DNA from: Saccoglossus kowalevskii
Lineage: Eukaryota > Hemichordata > Enteropneusta > Harrimaniidae
NCBI RefSeq assembly: GCF_000003605.2
Contig: NW_003109109.1
Location: forward strand, 41,809 to 93,075
Length of the DNA: 51,267 nt
Direction: 5' to 3'
The notes under the pieces are model-generated. The model saw only the letters and a program-made list of their open reading frames with translations. It was not told where the DNA came from and ran no database searches. Below, piece by piece: positions 27,724 to 40,800 of this stretch; position 1 is the first letter of the stretch, and each line of letters starts with the position of its first letter. A program made the position numbers and the translations under genes.

Positions 27724-30700
27724 TTGTATATATTGTACACATTTATTAATAGCTGAGAGTTTACTTTTATCTCACAATGCATCGTGTATTACAACATGGC
27801 CTGCTGAAAGCCACCATGCCTAGCCAAAATAAATGGGGAAAAAAACAGCGACGGTGGGCGATGTGTAAATTTTGCTCACTCCCATCGTAACTCAGTAAGG
27901 TGCCTGTCATGTGTTGTCACATACAGTAGCTGTGTTGCATATTTTCCCCCAAGTGAAGGGTGGCCGTCTCATTGTGTAGAAGCAGTGAAATCCAACAACC
28001 CAGGAGACTTTTGGAAAGAGATCGCATTACAGTTCATATAATTCCATTTCATTATTGACATTCCTGTCATTATCATTCTCTACTATCTCTTTGATGACTA
28101 TCAAGAAAAGCAGCCATATACATCTCATTCACTGTTGCCACGGCGTCTATTACTTTCTGTCTTCCTACTGTTATTTCCCCATGTTCAGATAGATTCTCAA
28201 TGTCACAGCTTCCCTTCATTTACTTCACTCCTTTGATGCTTGCCGAGTTCTCCGCTGGATCTCAGCACTTTATCTTTGACAACATATACACAACAGCTAA
28301 GGCGTGATATCTTAATTTGGAATTGTCTTGGTTTTGCAGAATTGTTATCGATACGTTACTACGAATTAAACTTCGCTATGTATTTATTAATTATTGTGTG
28401 GTCACAGTTATAAGGCAATTTTTTCACATTATGTTTTTATCCTGAGTCACAAATTCATCTTTCTGTCTCTTTTTTTTTTGTCGCTACTGGGTTTGAAATG
28501 ATTGGGTGCTCTCGTCATTATAATTCGACTCGTGATGTCCACACCATACATGCAGGATATTTAAAAAAGAATTTTTTTTATTAAATAGTAACTTTGCCGA
28601 AAAGACAAAATATGTGTCCACTGCATGAGTCACTAATCAAAAGTCACTAACTTTGTGATGTAGTTTCCCTAATGTTTGTGTTTTTATCACTCATGAAGAC
28701 AAACTTTGTGATGCTGCCTATTCTAATGATGACACATTTTCTAAATAAAAACAAAAAACTTTGTCAACAATATATGGTAATGATTTCTATTTCATTTCAT
28801 GTGCTATATTATTAGCATATTGAAGAAATCCATGTTCAACCACATCTTGGTGTTTACTTTCTAGTCCAACTGATTCCTAAAAGCATTGTGCACATGTACA
28901 AAGAATGGTCACGTAAAAATAAAAACTATATTATACTCCCTCACCTCGCATCATTTCAAGGCATATATTGAGTCTGTTTTATATTGTGTGTTTTGCCATG
29001 TTACCTTCTCTTACTCTTGACCTACTACCAAGCAGTCAAATGTGTGCTATATATCATTGGCAGCTCTACAAGGAATTGAAACAAAATCTGGATTCCTGCC
29101 CCAAGGGAAATGGACATTGAATGCAATTTGCATGATAATATAGATTCAGTTTACACAAATTGTAGTAACCTGATTATTCTTCGACTTTTCTGAATTATGC
29201 ACAAGTTATTATTATATGAAGCCACCCACTTTGTTGTATGTACAAGAATGTACATAGTGCTCATAAGGTGGCTTGGGTGGAATGCAGTTAAATTTGAATC
29301 CCAGTGCTGCAGTATTTTTTGTGATTTTCAATGACTAGAAATTGTCTCTCATGAAATTATTACAGTTTTTTACTAAAGCTGACTTTAGTTAGAAGCGTTA
29401 TTTTGATATGCTCCATCTCTGACATACAGTACATTTATGTGAGAAATTTTTTTCTTTGAAACTGTTGAAAGTTGTTTTGGCATCATATAAAAATCTTTCT
29501 TATAACTACTGTACAAGTATGCGTTTCTGCATTTTTTTCACGATGTCATCATGTCTTATTTATGAAATATGCAAAACTCCATCACATTTTTGAAAACTTC
29601 AGCAACATTCCATAGATTTGTGCTTACATTCAACAGTTTTATTTTTGTTATTATTAATTTGCTCACAGTGTTACATCTTGTAGCTTTCCAACATTGTTCA
29701 TTTATACGAGTAGCAATTACCGTTTAGGAAAGTCTCTGGGAATCAATATAATATTACAGTATTTGTCAAAATAAATGTAATTTTAAGAATACAGTACTGT
29801 ATTGTTTGTCCTTCAAATTCAAGTTGGATAGATAAAATAAAACATGATATACAATACCATTATTATGTTAATTAGTTACCATGCGCTATATATGGTCATA
29901 GTTTTTATACAAACTGTAACTGGACTGTGTTATATGAAATCAGCATCCATCTGTGGCCATGCTTTTATCCAGCCAGTCTATATCTGTTTATTTATTTATC
30001 CACACATACCACACCATGCTCTGACAGATTGATCCCTTCTTGTTCTATATTAAAAAATAGTGTTTGGAATTAAATGTCTGTGGTTGCTTTTAAACAAGAA
30101 AGGATGGGCAAGTCAGGATGTTTGCACTCTTCAAAACATAACTTGATATGCTGTTCTAATTGAGAAGTTGAGTGGATAGTAATGTGTGGTTGTTGTTAAT
30201 GAATGAATCACTATCCTGGTATGTAATACTAGAAAACACTGTGATGCAAACCACAGACAATATGATACTCCACTGTGTCTATTTATAACGCAGACAGTTT
30301 TACTTCCCTATTTCTATTTTTATCCCATTCTATTATTATTGTTCTTGATTATTAAAGTTTCTCCTTCCACGATTATAGCAGCTTTGCTTTCGTTCAACTA
30401 TGCGGATTTTTGCAATGCATGCCTGGTTATACATTTTAACTTTAAAATATGTGATGCTTAAGAAAGTTGGCTAGTGTTAATAGTTTTATTTTATGTAATA
30501 ATTCTGTGTATAGATTCTTATGGAAATGTTTCTAAAATGTTTATTTTTGTAATTTTCAGATACTAAAATATCTCTGAAAAAATATTTTGTACTAGGTACA
30601 GAAAAAACACAAAAAGTTGATGACACATGAAACTCAATAATTTATGCAACACATGTTTTGAAACAAAATATTGTGATAAATATTCTATCCGTTTTTATTG

Positions 30701-33700
30701 AGTTGAATGCCAGAAGTTCATTCAATCACATTGATTGCATAGAAAAAAATCTAGTGACATATATCATAGTATGGAAACAATTAATGTGGTAGCACAAGTA
30801 TGTAGGAAACCAAGTCAGGCTCCTTGTCAAGTAAAGCTAGAAGCCTGGGAGAATCTGGCTTCTGGGCTTTCCTCGTTTCAATGTCTCCATGTTTTAGGAG
30901 ACAATACAACTTAATCCTAATTTGATTTATCTCATTATGAAATAGGACTCTTGAGACCAGTATCTGAAAGTTTGTAAGCACCTGGTTATTGCGTATAAAA
31001 ATGAAATGATGCATGCCCTGTTCTGGTTTATAAATAAAACTCAGTCGTGTTAGATAAAATCTAGAAATATCTATAGAAACATGTTATTTCAGGTGAAAAT
31101 CCTGCATTGTGCCTTCTCTAAATTTTGATAACATTTGCTTTTATTTTGTTGATTCTCTCCAGAAAAATAACCAGAAATAAATAAAACAAATGAAGGGAAA
31201 AGTCTTGACTAATTTCGCTGCCTATTGAAATGAATATAATGGGTTCCTTTCCTCTGCTATGAAATGACATTCAATATTTTTTTTAATATCATAACACAAT
31301 ATATATAAACAAAAAAAAAACTAAAGGACAATAGAACATAATTATATTAGTTTCATTACTCTTTGGTATCTTTCCCACTTGGGCCAAACCAATTTAGCAA
31401 ATAAATAGGGGTGAATGGGTTAATTTGTATGTTGTAATATATCAATAATGTGTATTCATTGCGTTCTCCTAACATTCCCTTTTTGCCCCTCCTCCATCTC
31501 TCATTAGTATTCATAGCACATGTTTGCTGCCCATTTTCACACAGTGTCTTTTGTTCATGACAAATCATCAATACCAAATCATGTGAGTTAAATAGAAAAG
31601 CCACACTTATTATATTGGGGGATTTTCCCCCTCAATTACTGTATTCGTGTTGCAGACCAGATTTTGTTACGTTTTCAAGATTCTTCATAATTCTTTAAAA
31701 ACAAAAAAGAAAGTTGTATTATGATACATTTTCCATCGTAGCGAGGATAATTAATCTATGAATCTATATATAAAAAAATCTAGTGGAAAGGTCTGATATA
31801 ATACTGATAAATTATCTGGGATTATTCCTATTTACTCCTTAGGATTGGAAAGATACCCTCTTCCCATCACATTCCAAGCATTTTTCAGTTTCCATGGCAA
31901 CCTTTCAGGTCAAGGCCATGGTGAAGAGAAGAATTTGGCTGAAATTATTCTCATAAAAGTTGAATATCAAATAAAACTAGATTTTCGGGTTTTACGGTTG
32001 GAGGTTGAATAAAAAAAAAATTGAAAAGAACTGAGATTTTTTTATTGTGCGTGTAACGGGGCAACTGATTGAAAAGTTACACTGGAAATAAAGGGTATTT
32101 CTGATTCTCCATAATGCATTGTGATCGCACAATACACAGTCTGTGTTTTGTTAAACATGAGGGGCACTCTGTCACTGAGATGGGTTTTTGTACATTCCAC
32201 ATTGCTGTATCTCTTCTCTCCTTATAAAGGAATTGGCATGTACTGCAGATCAAATATTTCTTCCCAAAAGAAGATCTGAATTAAACTCTCCATCTGAAAT
32301 GCCGCAGTGCTGTTTCCATTTTTTACCTCATATTTTTTATTCTTTAATTTACACTAAACAATTGGATGAATAAGGCTGCTGGATAGTATATATTATTTAT
32401 CTAGTTTTTTTTTTATTTTATTATTAACAGACTTGCATATTTATGTAATGCAGTTTAGAATGGACTTTGACCAGAGTCATATATTTTTCTCTTGAGCTCA
32501 GTATAAAAGTGACTTGTGTTTACTCTATTGTAAAACTGGGGGAAAAGGTTAATTTTTATGACAATTGACTTGTAAATTATTCCTTAGAAGTAAACAGTTG
32601 TAAAACTCTGGAATTCCAATGTGACCTGCTGAGAATTAAAACCATGGGAGTATTTCATACTTTGATGCATTGCTGTTGAGAATTATAATGAATTGTATTC
32701 AATTGTTTAATGAATTGTTAAAAATTAGCCATTTTTAATAATTCAGGGGTTTATGTCGTGGTGTTCCATGTATTTGGTGCATTAGCTACTGCTTATAACC
32801 TGACATCCAATTTAAATAAAATTCAAAATAAAATCTGTGCATATTAAGTAGCTTCATTTGCATATGCAATCTAGATTCAGAATACAAAATTTGTTTATTT
32901 TCTTTAGAACTGTAAAGGGGATTTAATTTTAGTAGATTTCACTTCATTTTACTGGTGAAGTAAACAATGTATTCTATGCTTAAATTTGATTATTAAGTTT
33001 TCACTGCGTTTTAATTTTAGTACATTTTAGCCATCAGTGAAATAAGCTAACAATGAATCTCTATTCTATGTTAATTAGATCTTTTAATTAACTCATTGTC
33101 TTGTGTGTTACATAAATCTGGTTCCAATCTTATCTCAAAATATACGAATAATTGGAAGATCTCGTCTTTTGTTTTTGTCTGTGCAAATCTATGCATGTTA
33201 TTAATTAGTAATGTGGTTAAAATAGATCTCAATGTTAAGATATTTGAAGGTTGTAGTACAAGATCTAGTTACTTTTAAAATTAAATTATGTGTATTATTC
33301 ATTGTATTCGTATTTTAATTAACTGACCCACTACACAATTCTTATTTCAGTGATAACACACAAATAAATGATCAAAGATTGACCCTTTGAGCACCAAAAT
33401 CAACTCTTTTATGGAAAATTATTTTCTTTTGGTTTCAAATTGAAGAAATTACAGAAAAATACATAATTATGTAAAAATAATTTCACTATTTTTTTCGATT
33501 GGTGAAATCTGCTAATTTATATCTACAATATGAATATGTTCAAAATATCAAAAGTGAAATTAAATGTCTGTGAAAGTTAATGGTTTTACAGTAAAAGAAA
33601 GCTATCTGTACATGCATATTAAACAGCATAATTTGTGCAGTATGCATTTTAATTTATTCAATTGCACAGCTAACAGAATGGCACATTACAAGATCTGGTC

Positions 33701-33773
33701 TTAACTGATACATCCTAATTAATTAGCTAATTAAAGCTTTAATTATTTGACATGATGTATCACTGCTGCCTTT
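27724..33773. other. Non-coding stretch before the 80-bp satellite
   Basis: AT-rich, no recognisable exon or mobile element. ATTTGCATATGCAATC at about 32,856 is an isolated octamer-type motif. A diverged part-unit of the satellite appears at 33,613. Confidence 0.65.
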
Positions 33774-35430
33774 GTCATGTGCTCTCATTAGATTACATTG
33801 CAAGCATGCATATTAAACTGCTTAATTTACATATTGCCTATTGCTCAATCTATTGTTGTGCTTCTATTAGATTACATTGCAAACCATGCATATTAAACCG
33901 CTTTATTTACATATTGCCTATTGCTCAATCTATTGTGCTCTCATTAGATTACATTACAGACCATGCGTATTAAACTGCTTAATTTACATATTGCCTATTT
34001 CTCAATCTATTGTTGGACTCCTGTTGGACTACTTTGCAGACCATGCATATTAAACTGCTTAATTTACATATTGCCTATTGCTCAATCTATTGTTGTACTC
34101 TTGTTAGACTACTTTGCAGACTGTGCATATTAAACTGCTTAATTTACATATTGCCTATTGCTCAATCTATTGTTGTACTCTTGTTAGACTACTTTGCAGA
34201 CCATGCATATTAAACTGCTTAATTTACATATTGCCTATTGCTCAATCTATTTTTGTACTCTTGTTAGACTACTTTGCAGACCATGCATATTAAACTGCTT
34301 AATTTACATAATGCCTAATGCTCAATCTATTGTTGTACTCTTGTTAGACTACTTTGCAGACCATGCATATTAAACTGCTTAATTTACATATTGCCTATTG
34401 CTCAATCTATTGTTGTACTCTTGTTAGACTACTTTGCAGACCATGCATATTAAACTGCTTAATTTACATATTGCCTATTGTTCAACCTATTGTTGTGCTT
34501 TCATTAGATTACATTGCAAACCATGCATATTAAACTGCTTAATTTACATAATGCCTATTGCTCAATCTATTGTTGTGCTCTTGTTAGATTACTTTGCAGA
34601 CCATGCATATTAAACCGCTTAATTTACATATTGCCTAGTGCTCAATCTANNNNNNNNNNNNNNNNNNNNNNNNNNNNNNNNNNNNNNNNNNNNNNNNNNC
34701 ATATTGCCTAGTGCTCAATCTATTGTGCTCTCATTAGATTACATTACAGACCATGCGTATTAAACTGCTTAATTTACATCTTGCCGATTGCTCAATCTAT
34801 TGTTGTGCTTCCATTAGATTACATTGCAAACCATGCATATTAAACCGCTTTATTTACATATTGCCTATTGCTCAATCTATTGTTGTGCTCTCATTAGATT
34901 ACATTGCAGACCATGCATATTAAACTGCTTAATTTACATAATGCCTATTGTTAAATCTATTGTTGTGCTCCCCATTGTATTACATTGCAAATGATGCATA
35001 TTAAACTGCTTAATTTACATAATGCCTATTGTTAAATCTATTGTTGTGCTCCCCATTGTATTACATTACAAATGATGCATATTAAACTGCTTAATTTACA
35101 CAATGCCTATTGTTCAACATATAGCTGTGCTATCATTAGATTCATTGCAGACCATGCATATTAAACTGCTTAATTTACATAAAGCCTATTGTTCAACATA
35201 TAGCTGTGCTATCATTAGATTCATTGCAAACCGTGCATATTAAACTGCTTAATTTACATAATGCCTATTGTTCAACATATAGCTGTGCTATCATTAGATT
35301 CATTGCAAACCATGCATATTAAACTGCTTAATTTACATAATGCCTATTGTTCAACCTATAGCTGTGCCATCATTAGATTCATTGCAAACCATGCATATCA
35401 AACTGCTTAATTTACATATTACCTTTCGTC
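33774..35430. repeat. 80-bp satellite array in non-coding DNA upstream of SoxD
   Basis: About 20 tandem units of 77-81 bp with a core CATGCATATTAAACTGCTTA and an ATTTACATA stretch. The unit start is seen at 33884, 33961, 34041, 34121, 34201, 34281, 34361, 34441 and 34521, so the main period is exactly 80 bp. Units after about 34,990 shift to 79-81 bp and carry a different middle (ATAGCTGTGCTATCATTAG). Diverged part-units occur at about 33,613 and 35,430-35,502. Most units contain ATTGTT. The array is interrupted by the assembly gap. Confidence 0.95.
34650..34699. other. Assembly gap of exactly 50 N inside the satellite
   Basis: Fifty N bases join two parts of the 80-bp array. The flanks continue the same repeat, so the true copy number is unknown and the gap length is probably a placeholder. 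Confidence 0.98.
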
Positions 35431-35783
35431 AAACCTGTTGTAGTGTCTTCATATTACTCTTACAAGTCATGCATAATAATGACGTAATTTAAATATTGCC
35501 TGTAATAATGAAAATCTTCATAAGTTGTTCAGTGGGATCTAGCAATCAATAATAGTCACCATTCCCTGCTGAATGATTTGATTTTTGTTGTTAGACATTT
35601 CTACAGTTCTCTTCTGGTTGTTCATCATCTTCTGCTAGATGATATCACATTTCTTGTTTATCATTGTCAGAAATGGATGAAATCTTGCATGATTTGGCTT
35701 CCATGATAGCAAAGACTACCATAAACAGTTATTTGCAGCTAGAAATGTTGTCTTAGATGTTAATTGCAAGTGTATGCTTCTAA

Positions 35784-35905
35784 ACTAGTCTCCTAAACCT
35801 AATTCCGTGAGTTTGGAAGGTAGGGCTGACTGTGCTCTGTTTTATAGTGCTGAGTAAATAGTCGGCTCCGGGAATCAAACCCAGAACCTCCCTGATGTGA
35901 GGTTG
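35784..35905 (-). mobile_element. tRNA-derived SINE, family 1 (second copy)
   Basis: On the minus strand it reads CATCAGGGAGGTTCTGGG, then the box B-like GGTTTGATTCCCGG, and ends GGAATTAGGTTTAGGAGACTAG. It matches the 9,911 copy along its length but lacks the very 5' end, so it is 5'-truncated. Confidence 0.8.
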
Positions 35906-36988
35906 TTTTTAATGTTTAATTTTTTTAGGCACTTGCGAACTGTCATTTAGTGGGAGTTAAGTTGAATGGTAACCAAGGAGATTATTACACTTGCTTTAAT
36001 TACCCACAAGGATCAGTGGAATATTCACTGCTATGCTATTTACGATTTTCCCCTGACCTGCAACTTTGTTTCTTGCAAAATTATTAATGTCTTTTTTAGA
36101 AGATGGAAGCTCCATATAAAGATTTTACTTTTCTCTCCTGTTCTCCAAATCTTACAGTTATAAGAAAGCGTTCGATTTATTAGCCTCCATTAACCGTTAA
36201 TAAGTGAATTTGATAAATGGTGGCATTCAGACAGTGATCCTAAAGTATGTAAATATCATTTCTCTTAATATTGATGTTTTTTTTCTACTTGTTCTTATGA
36301 TCTAATTGATTAAAAGAGGGCTGTCAATCCTGAGGTTTAACTATTGAATTGTGGGATAGCATTGTCTTTATTTACCTTTAACATGTTGTCATTTTTTTTT
36401 TACTTTAATTTCTTAAAATAATTATTTTTTGAATATTATGCTCATTTGGTTAAAAATAAAGCAATAGATGATAGAAAAATACATACAAATGTGTGAAATG
36501 TTGCAAGAGATTTTTGGTGTGGAAAAATTATGGCCTTCGAAGGGTTAATCTGGCTTTTGTTTTCCAGTGTAATTTAATCTGTCGAGTTTGTTGTGACATC
36601 GTATTTACAGCTGTAACTTAATAAAGCTACTGATCAGTTCTGTTAACTTTATTTACCACAACCAAATTCCTGTGTCATTTCTCAGATTAGATACAGCGCA
36701 AATAGACTTTTAGAATTTAGATTACAATTAATGATAAACAAAAGACAATTTCAGAATTCTGAGAACTCAAGACAATAGGCATTATCTTATCTACCCAAGG
36801 CAGTGATACATAGGCCTGACAGAAAAGGTGTCAATGGGACTATATACCAATAGAATGAGTACCAAAGGGGATTTGGTAATTTATTCAAGTACACTGGCAG
36901 ATATACTCAGTCAGAAACTAGTGTCTTTAACCCACCTGTCTTAGAAGCATTGGTCATAAATGAAAATCCATTACTCTCAATAACTAGT
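35906..36988. other. Non-coding stretch between SINE and MITE
   Basis: AT-rich; nothing recognised. Confidence 0.65.
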
Positions 36989-37072
36989 TACTGTAAAATA
37001 TTTTATTTTAGCTGCAATTAATTTTTGCTGAAAAGACTTTTTGGTTGTTTTGTATGGAGTTTATTTTCACTG
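36989..37072. mobile_element. Second copy of the 89-bp palindromic MITE, decayed at one end
   Basis: Starts TACTGTAAAATATTTTATTT, then AATTAATTTTTGCTGAAAAG and ACTTTTTGG, colinear with the inverse of 21,882-21,970. The far terminal repeat is eroded. Confidence 0.75.
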
Positions 37073-37672
37073 ATTTTTAATGAGTTGAATGTAAATATAG
37101 AAAAAGTTATTAACACATAACATCTGAAATGTATCATTCAAAATGCAGCTCCAATAAAAAAATTCAAAAAAAAAAAAAAGTCTCTGTAATGTATTTTCTT
37201 TTATTAATTCGATGATACTGTTCTTTAATTGTTATTTTAGTGAACCTTTGTTTCTTGTAAATATATTCTCCACCTTCTTTTGATCCCTTTACAGAGCCCT
37301 GAAAATAAGATTGTGATTAAGATTTATTGTTATAAATTAAATATATGCATATAAATGAATTAATTAGCATATCAATTTAATTATCAATGCAGCTTATCAA
37401 CAGTACATACATACTGAATGTATTTTGAGAACCGTAAACTTCTATCCAATTCACGTGATATTTTTTATATATAAATTTTCTAAAATATTTTTCAAGACCA
37501 TTGGGAACAAATTAACTTTAGAAATTTTATAAAAATACATAAAATGTACAAAATGTTGCACTGAAATTTTGGTGTGAATTATTATGATATTCAAATGGTT
37601 AAATAACTTGTAAAGATTTACATGCAACAGAATGATAGGTTCTGATTGGCTATTAGTGATCCATAATACTGC

Positions 37673-37763
37673 CCTCTATTTCATGAGCCCACATATGGTA
37701 CCCTCAGATTGATGTCTGACAATGGTAACCAGTTCACGACCGTCTGGACTAGGGGGTTGTACC
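37673..37763 (+). pseudogene. Retroelement integrase core fragment, broken
   Basis: One frame reads TYGTLRLMSDNGNQFTT from about 37690. This fits the integrase catalytic-core pattern with the second acidic residue, of the form (Y/F)G-x-P-x-x-L-x-SDNG-x-QF, found in Ty3/gypsy-like and related LTR retrotransposons. The expected Pro is Leu. The frame is closed by TAA at about 37670 and a stop near 37761, so only about 30 codons remain. No reverse transcriptase, protease or long terminal repeats were recognised nearby. The motif is seen; the family assignment is inferred from this short stretch. Confidence 0.5.
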
Positions 37764-37866
37764 GAACATGAAATAAAAACACCACATTGCAAATTGTGAA
37801 GTTTATTTTTCCATTTAAATCAGTAAAAATAAAATTGAGAAAATATAGTTTCTTTGCATTCCATCA

Positions 37867-37893
37867 CAGTCACTCTACTCGGTAGAGTGACTG
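37867..37893. other. Perfect 12-bp hairpin with 3-nt loop
   Basis: CAGTCACTCTAC, TCG, GTAGAGTGACTG, extended outward by two more pairs after one mismatch. It lies about 100 bp after the integrase fragment. Confidence 0.9.
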
Positions 37894-40800
37894 CGATTCC
37901 ATTTACAACACATCAGTAGATGTAGTTTTTCCAGATATTGTACAAAAAGTCATAATTTTCACTGACTTTTGAAAATTGAGAAAAAATATCTCATGAAATA
38001 AGTGTGGACCTTCTTTGACTTTATTGTAATTTGTATAGCAAATAGTTATTCAAATTATTATCTAAAGAAATAATAGATATTAATTGTAATACTTTCATGA
38101 TGGTGATGGTATGTGTGGTATTGTCAGAGCTGTATTATAAATATTACATTTGTTTGTTCTCACTCCTCTTAAATATTAATTCATGTAGATATTTATCCAA
38201 TGAAAGCTTGGATTTAAAATTCAATGGAATTACTTTGTTTTATTCAACTATCCAAGTTTTCTTTGTGATCAGTACAGAGAACAATCAGTAGAGTCTAATA
38301 ATAGATTTCTTTTGACACTAACAGAGTAACAATAGAGAAAATAATAGAACAGAAAACAATAGAATGACTAATTATGCCTGTTGTTTTTCATCTTTTTTTC
38401 TTTCTCTCAACTCTGCTGCCCATTCACGCCTGTGTTATTATATTTCATGCAACAGCTCCAGTGTAGTTTAGCTAATAATCTATTCTGGAGTTTGTAATGA
38501 AGACACTGACATGCTGCACTGAAATTCATCTTTAAATTAAGAACACTTTTTAAAAATGAGGATGAAAAAACAGTTGGGATGAAAAATGAGAATGAAGATG
38601 GCTGTTTTTTGTTTGTTTTATTTTTTCATGAATGTACATGAGCCTCGTTTCAATATAGCGGCTGTTGGAAACCGCATATACAATGGTATTGTGAAATCAA
38701 CATAAATATTGGAGCCGCAAAAGACATAGCAAGAGAGTGTCTGAATGTGTATTGATGTCAGACAATTTATCCAGTCAGTGGTGTAATGAGAATAGTTGGC
38801 ATGCCTTGCAAGGCATTCTGGCTACTCGCCTTTGACCCCTGCGACAATGCCCTTACTATAGGAGGTATTGTTTGCCTTTGAATGGGAGAGGCAGTGAATA
38901 AGTAACACATTCAAGCTGGACCCGTCCATTCCAATTTGTAGGGGTGGGTAGGTTGAGAGTGGCAAGATTATTCATTATGCTGCGCCAACAAGAGATAAAA
39001 AAATTGAAGAAAGCTTTTATTCATTTTCATTTTGCCCCATAGCGTGCATAATCTTGATGATAAAAAGTAGTGTTTTTACATGATGTCTGCGTGATCACAT
39101 CTGCACGTCGCTATAAAGGATGTTTTTTATGTTTTCTACCCTCATTGTTGAAGCAACACAAAAGAGGCTTTTTCAAATTGAGGCCGGCCTTTGTTGTGGT
39201 GTGTTTAGAATGGAGCTGCCTTATAGCAGTGAATAGGCTGGTGATTTCATTTTATGCATAAACTATTAGAGATTTCCCTAACAATACCTTGCTTAGCTGA
39301 CTGACTGCCAACTCTATTGACGGCTCCTAGAGTCCTGAGTGCAAACAGTCACAATCGGTCTCCCAGCGAAAAACCACACTGCCAAATGTTGACGCTGAGA
39401 GAATATTATGTGTTTGTGCTCTGTTCAACATTGTTCTAATCTCAACAACTGAGTTGTCATTCAGCATATCTCAGGTAAGACCATATTTGAGGTGTCATCT
39501 GGTATTTTTCCCATATTACCCAAGTGTTTGTTGATACAGTGTCATGTGCTGCCCTCCCCCCATTTTGTTCAATATTTGCTGTACTCGTGTGTGATGTCAT
39601 CATCCGTCTATATCTATACGTACCAAAGTTTAATACTTCCATCTCTCTCTCTTCCCGGCGATTGTCGCTTTGACATGACAGAAATCGACACTGTCAATTG
39701 TAGGTTTTAGCCAGCATGCAAGTTTCATGCCTGATTGTCAATGTGTTGTCCAATTGTATTTGTTTTCATGGTGTTACACTGCCATGCTGTCTAGCGGTGC
39801 ACACAACTGTCTGGATGTTTGTCTGTCCACTCTATTATTTCAATTCCCTTCACTTAAAAACAACTGTCATTCTTTTATGGTTTCAATGAATGAACACTCC
39901 CCGGGTTAAGTTTCATTTCCGTAATGTGTTCATGCAGTGCCTTAAAATATTTGTGGTTTATGGCTGTGTCAAATGGATTGATGCCTTCAATGTAACTTGG
40001 CACTGTCATGGAGTAGTTTATCAGCTTCTCTGATTTACTAATTTAACTGAATGGATGACAACTGCAATATTTTTTAAAAAAGTCAGCATCAAGTTAAACA
40101 TTTTTTTCTCATATTTTTGAGAGATTAGAATAAGTTGAATAATCACATAATGACTACAACATTTTTTTTTAAATTTTTCCCCGTAAAGTTTTTATGTTGG
40201 AAGCTGATCTCCAACAAATATAAGAAAAAACAGACAAGGCTTTCCTATATTTGATGTTGTTTTACTATGCATGCTTATAAACGTACATAATTGTGATAGA
40301 GAGGTGGCAATCATAATGTCATAAGGCATCAGAAAGTCCATAAATCATACACCAGACGTGTTTTCATTTCCTTAGAAGATGTCAGCGTGGCACCTCTTGT
40401 GTGCGTCAGTTTCTATTCCATGAAGGAGCTGCCATTCCTCAAGGTCAAGACTACACAATGGCTGCTCACCTCCGCATTGTGTTGGTCGACAATACCTTCT
40501 TTCCTCATGTAACTGGAAAGGAAATTGATGGCGGAGCATAAAATTCCTGTCACCTCTCTCTCTCTTACATAATTTAACTCATTTGCATATTGTTCCATGT
40601 TTGACAATGCACGAGTTGAGATTCTGAGAAATCCCTGAGTGCTCACAGGTGACAGTATTTGTTATGTACACCTGGGAATTACATACAAGCCTTCTTTAAG
40701 GAGTAGTACTTATTTTGCAGAATTTATAGACGACAGCAAAAGTAACGGCGTCGTATGTATTAGTTGTGAATATTGACTGTAGTTGTAGCACTTCGAGTAC

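Noticed and set aside
33774-35430. Regular direct repeats as a possible CRISPR array
   Set aside because: Whole 80-bp units are repeated with no unique spacers, and the genome is eukaryotic.
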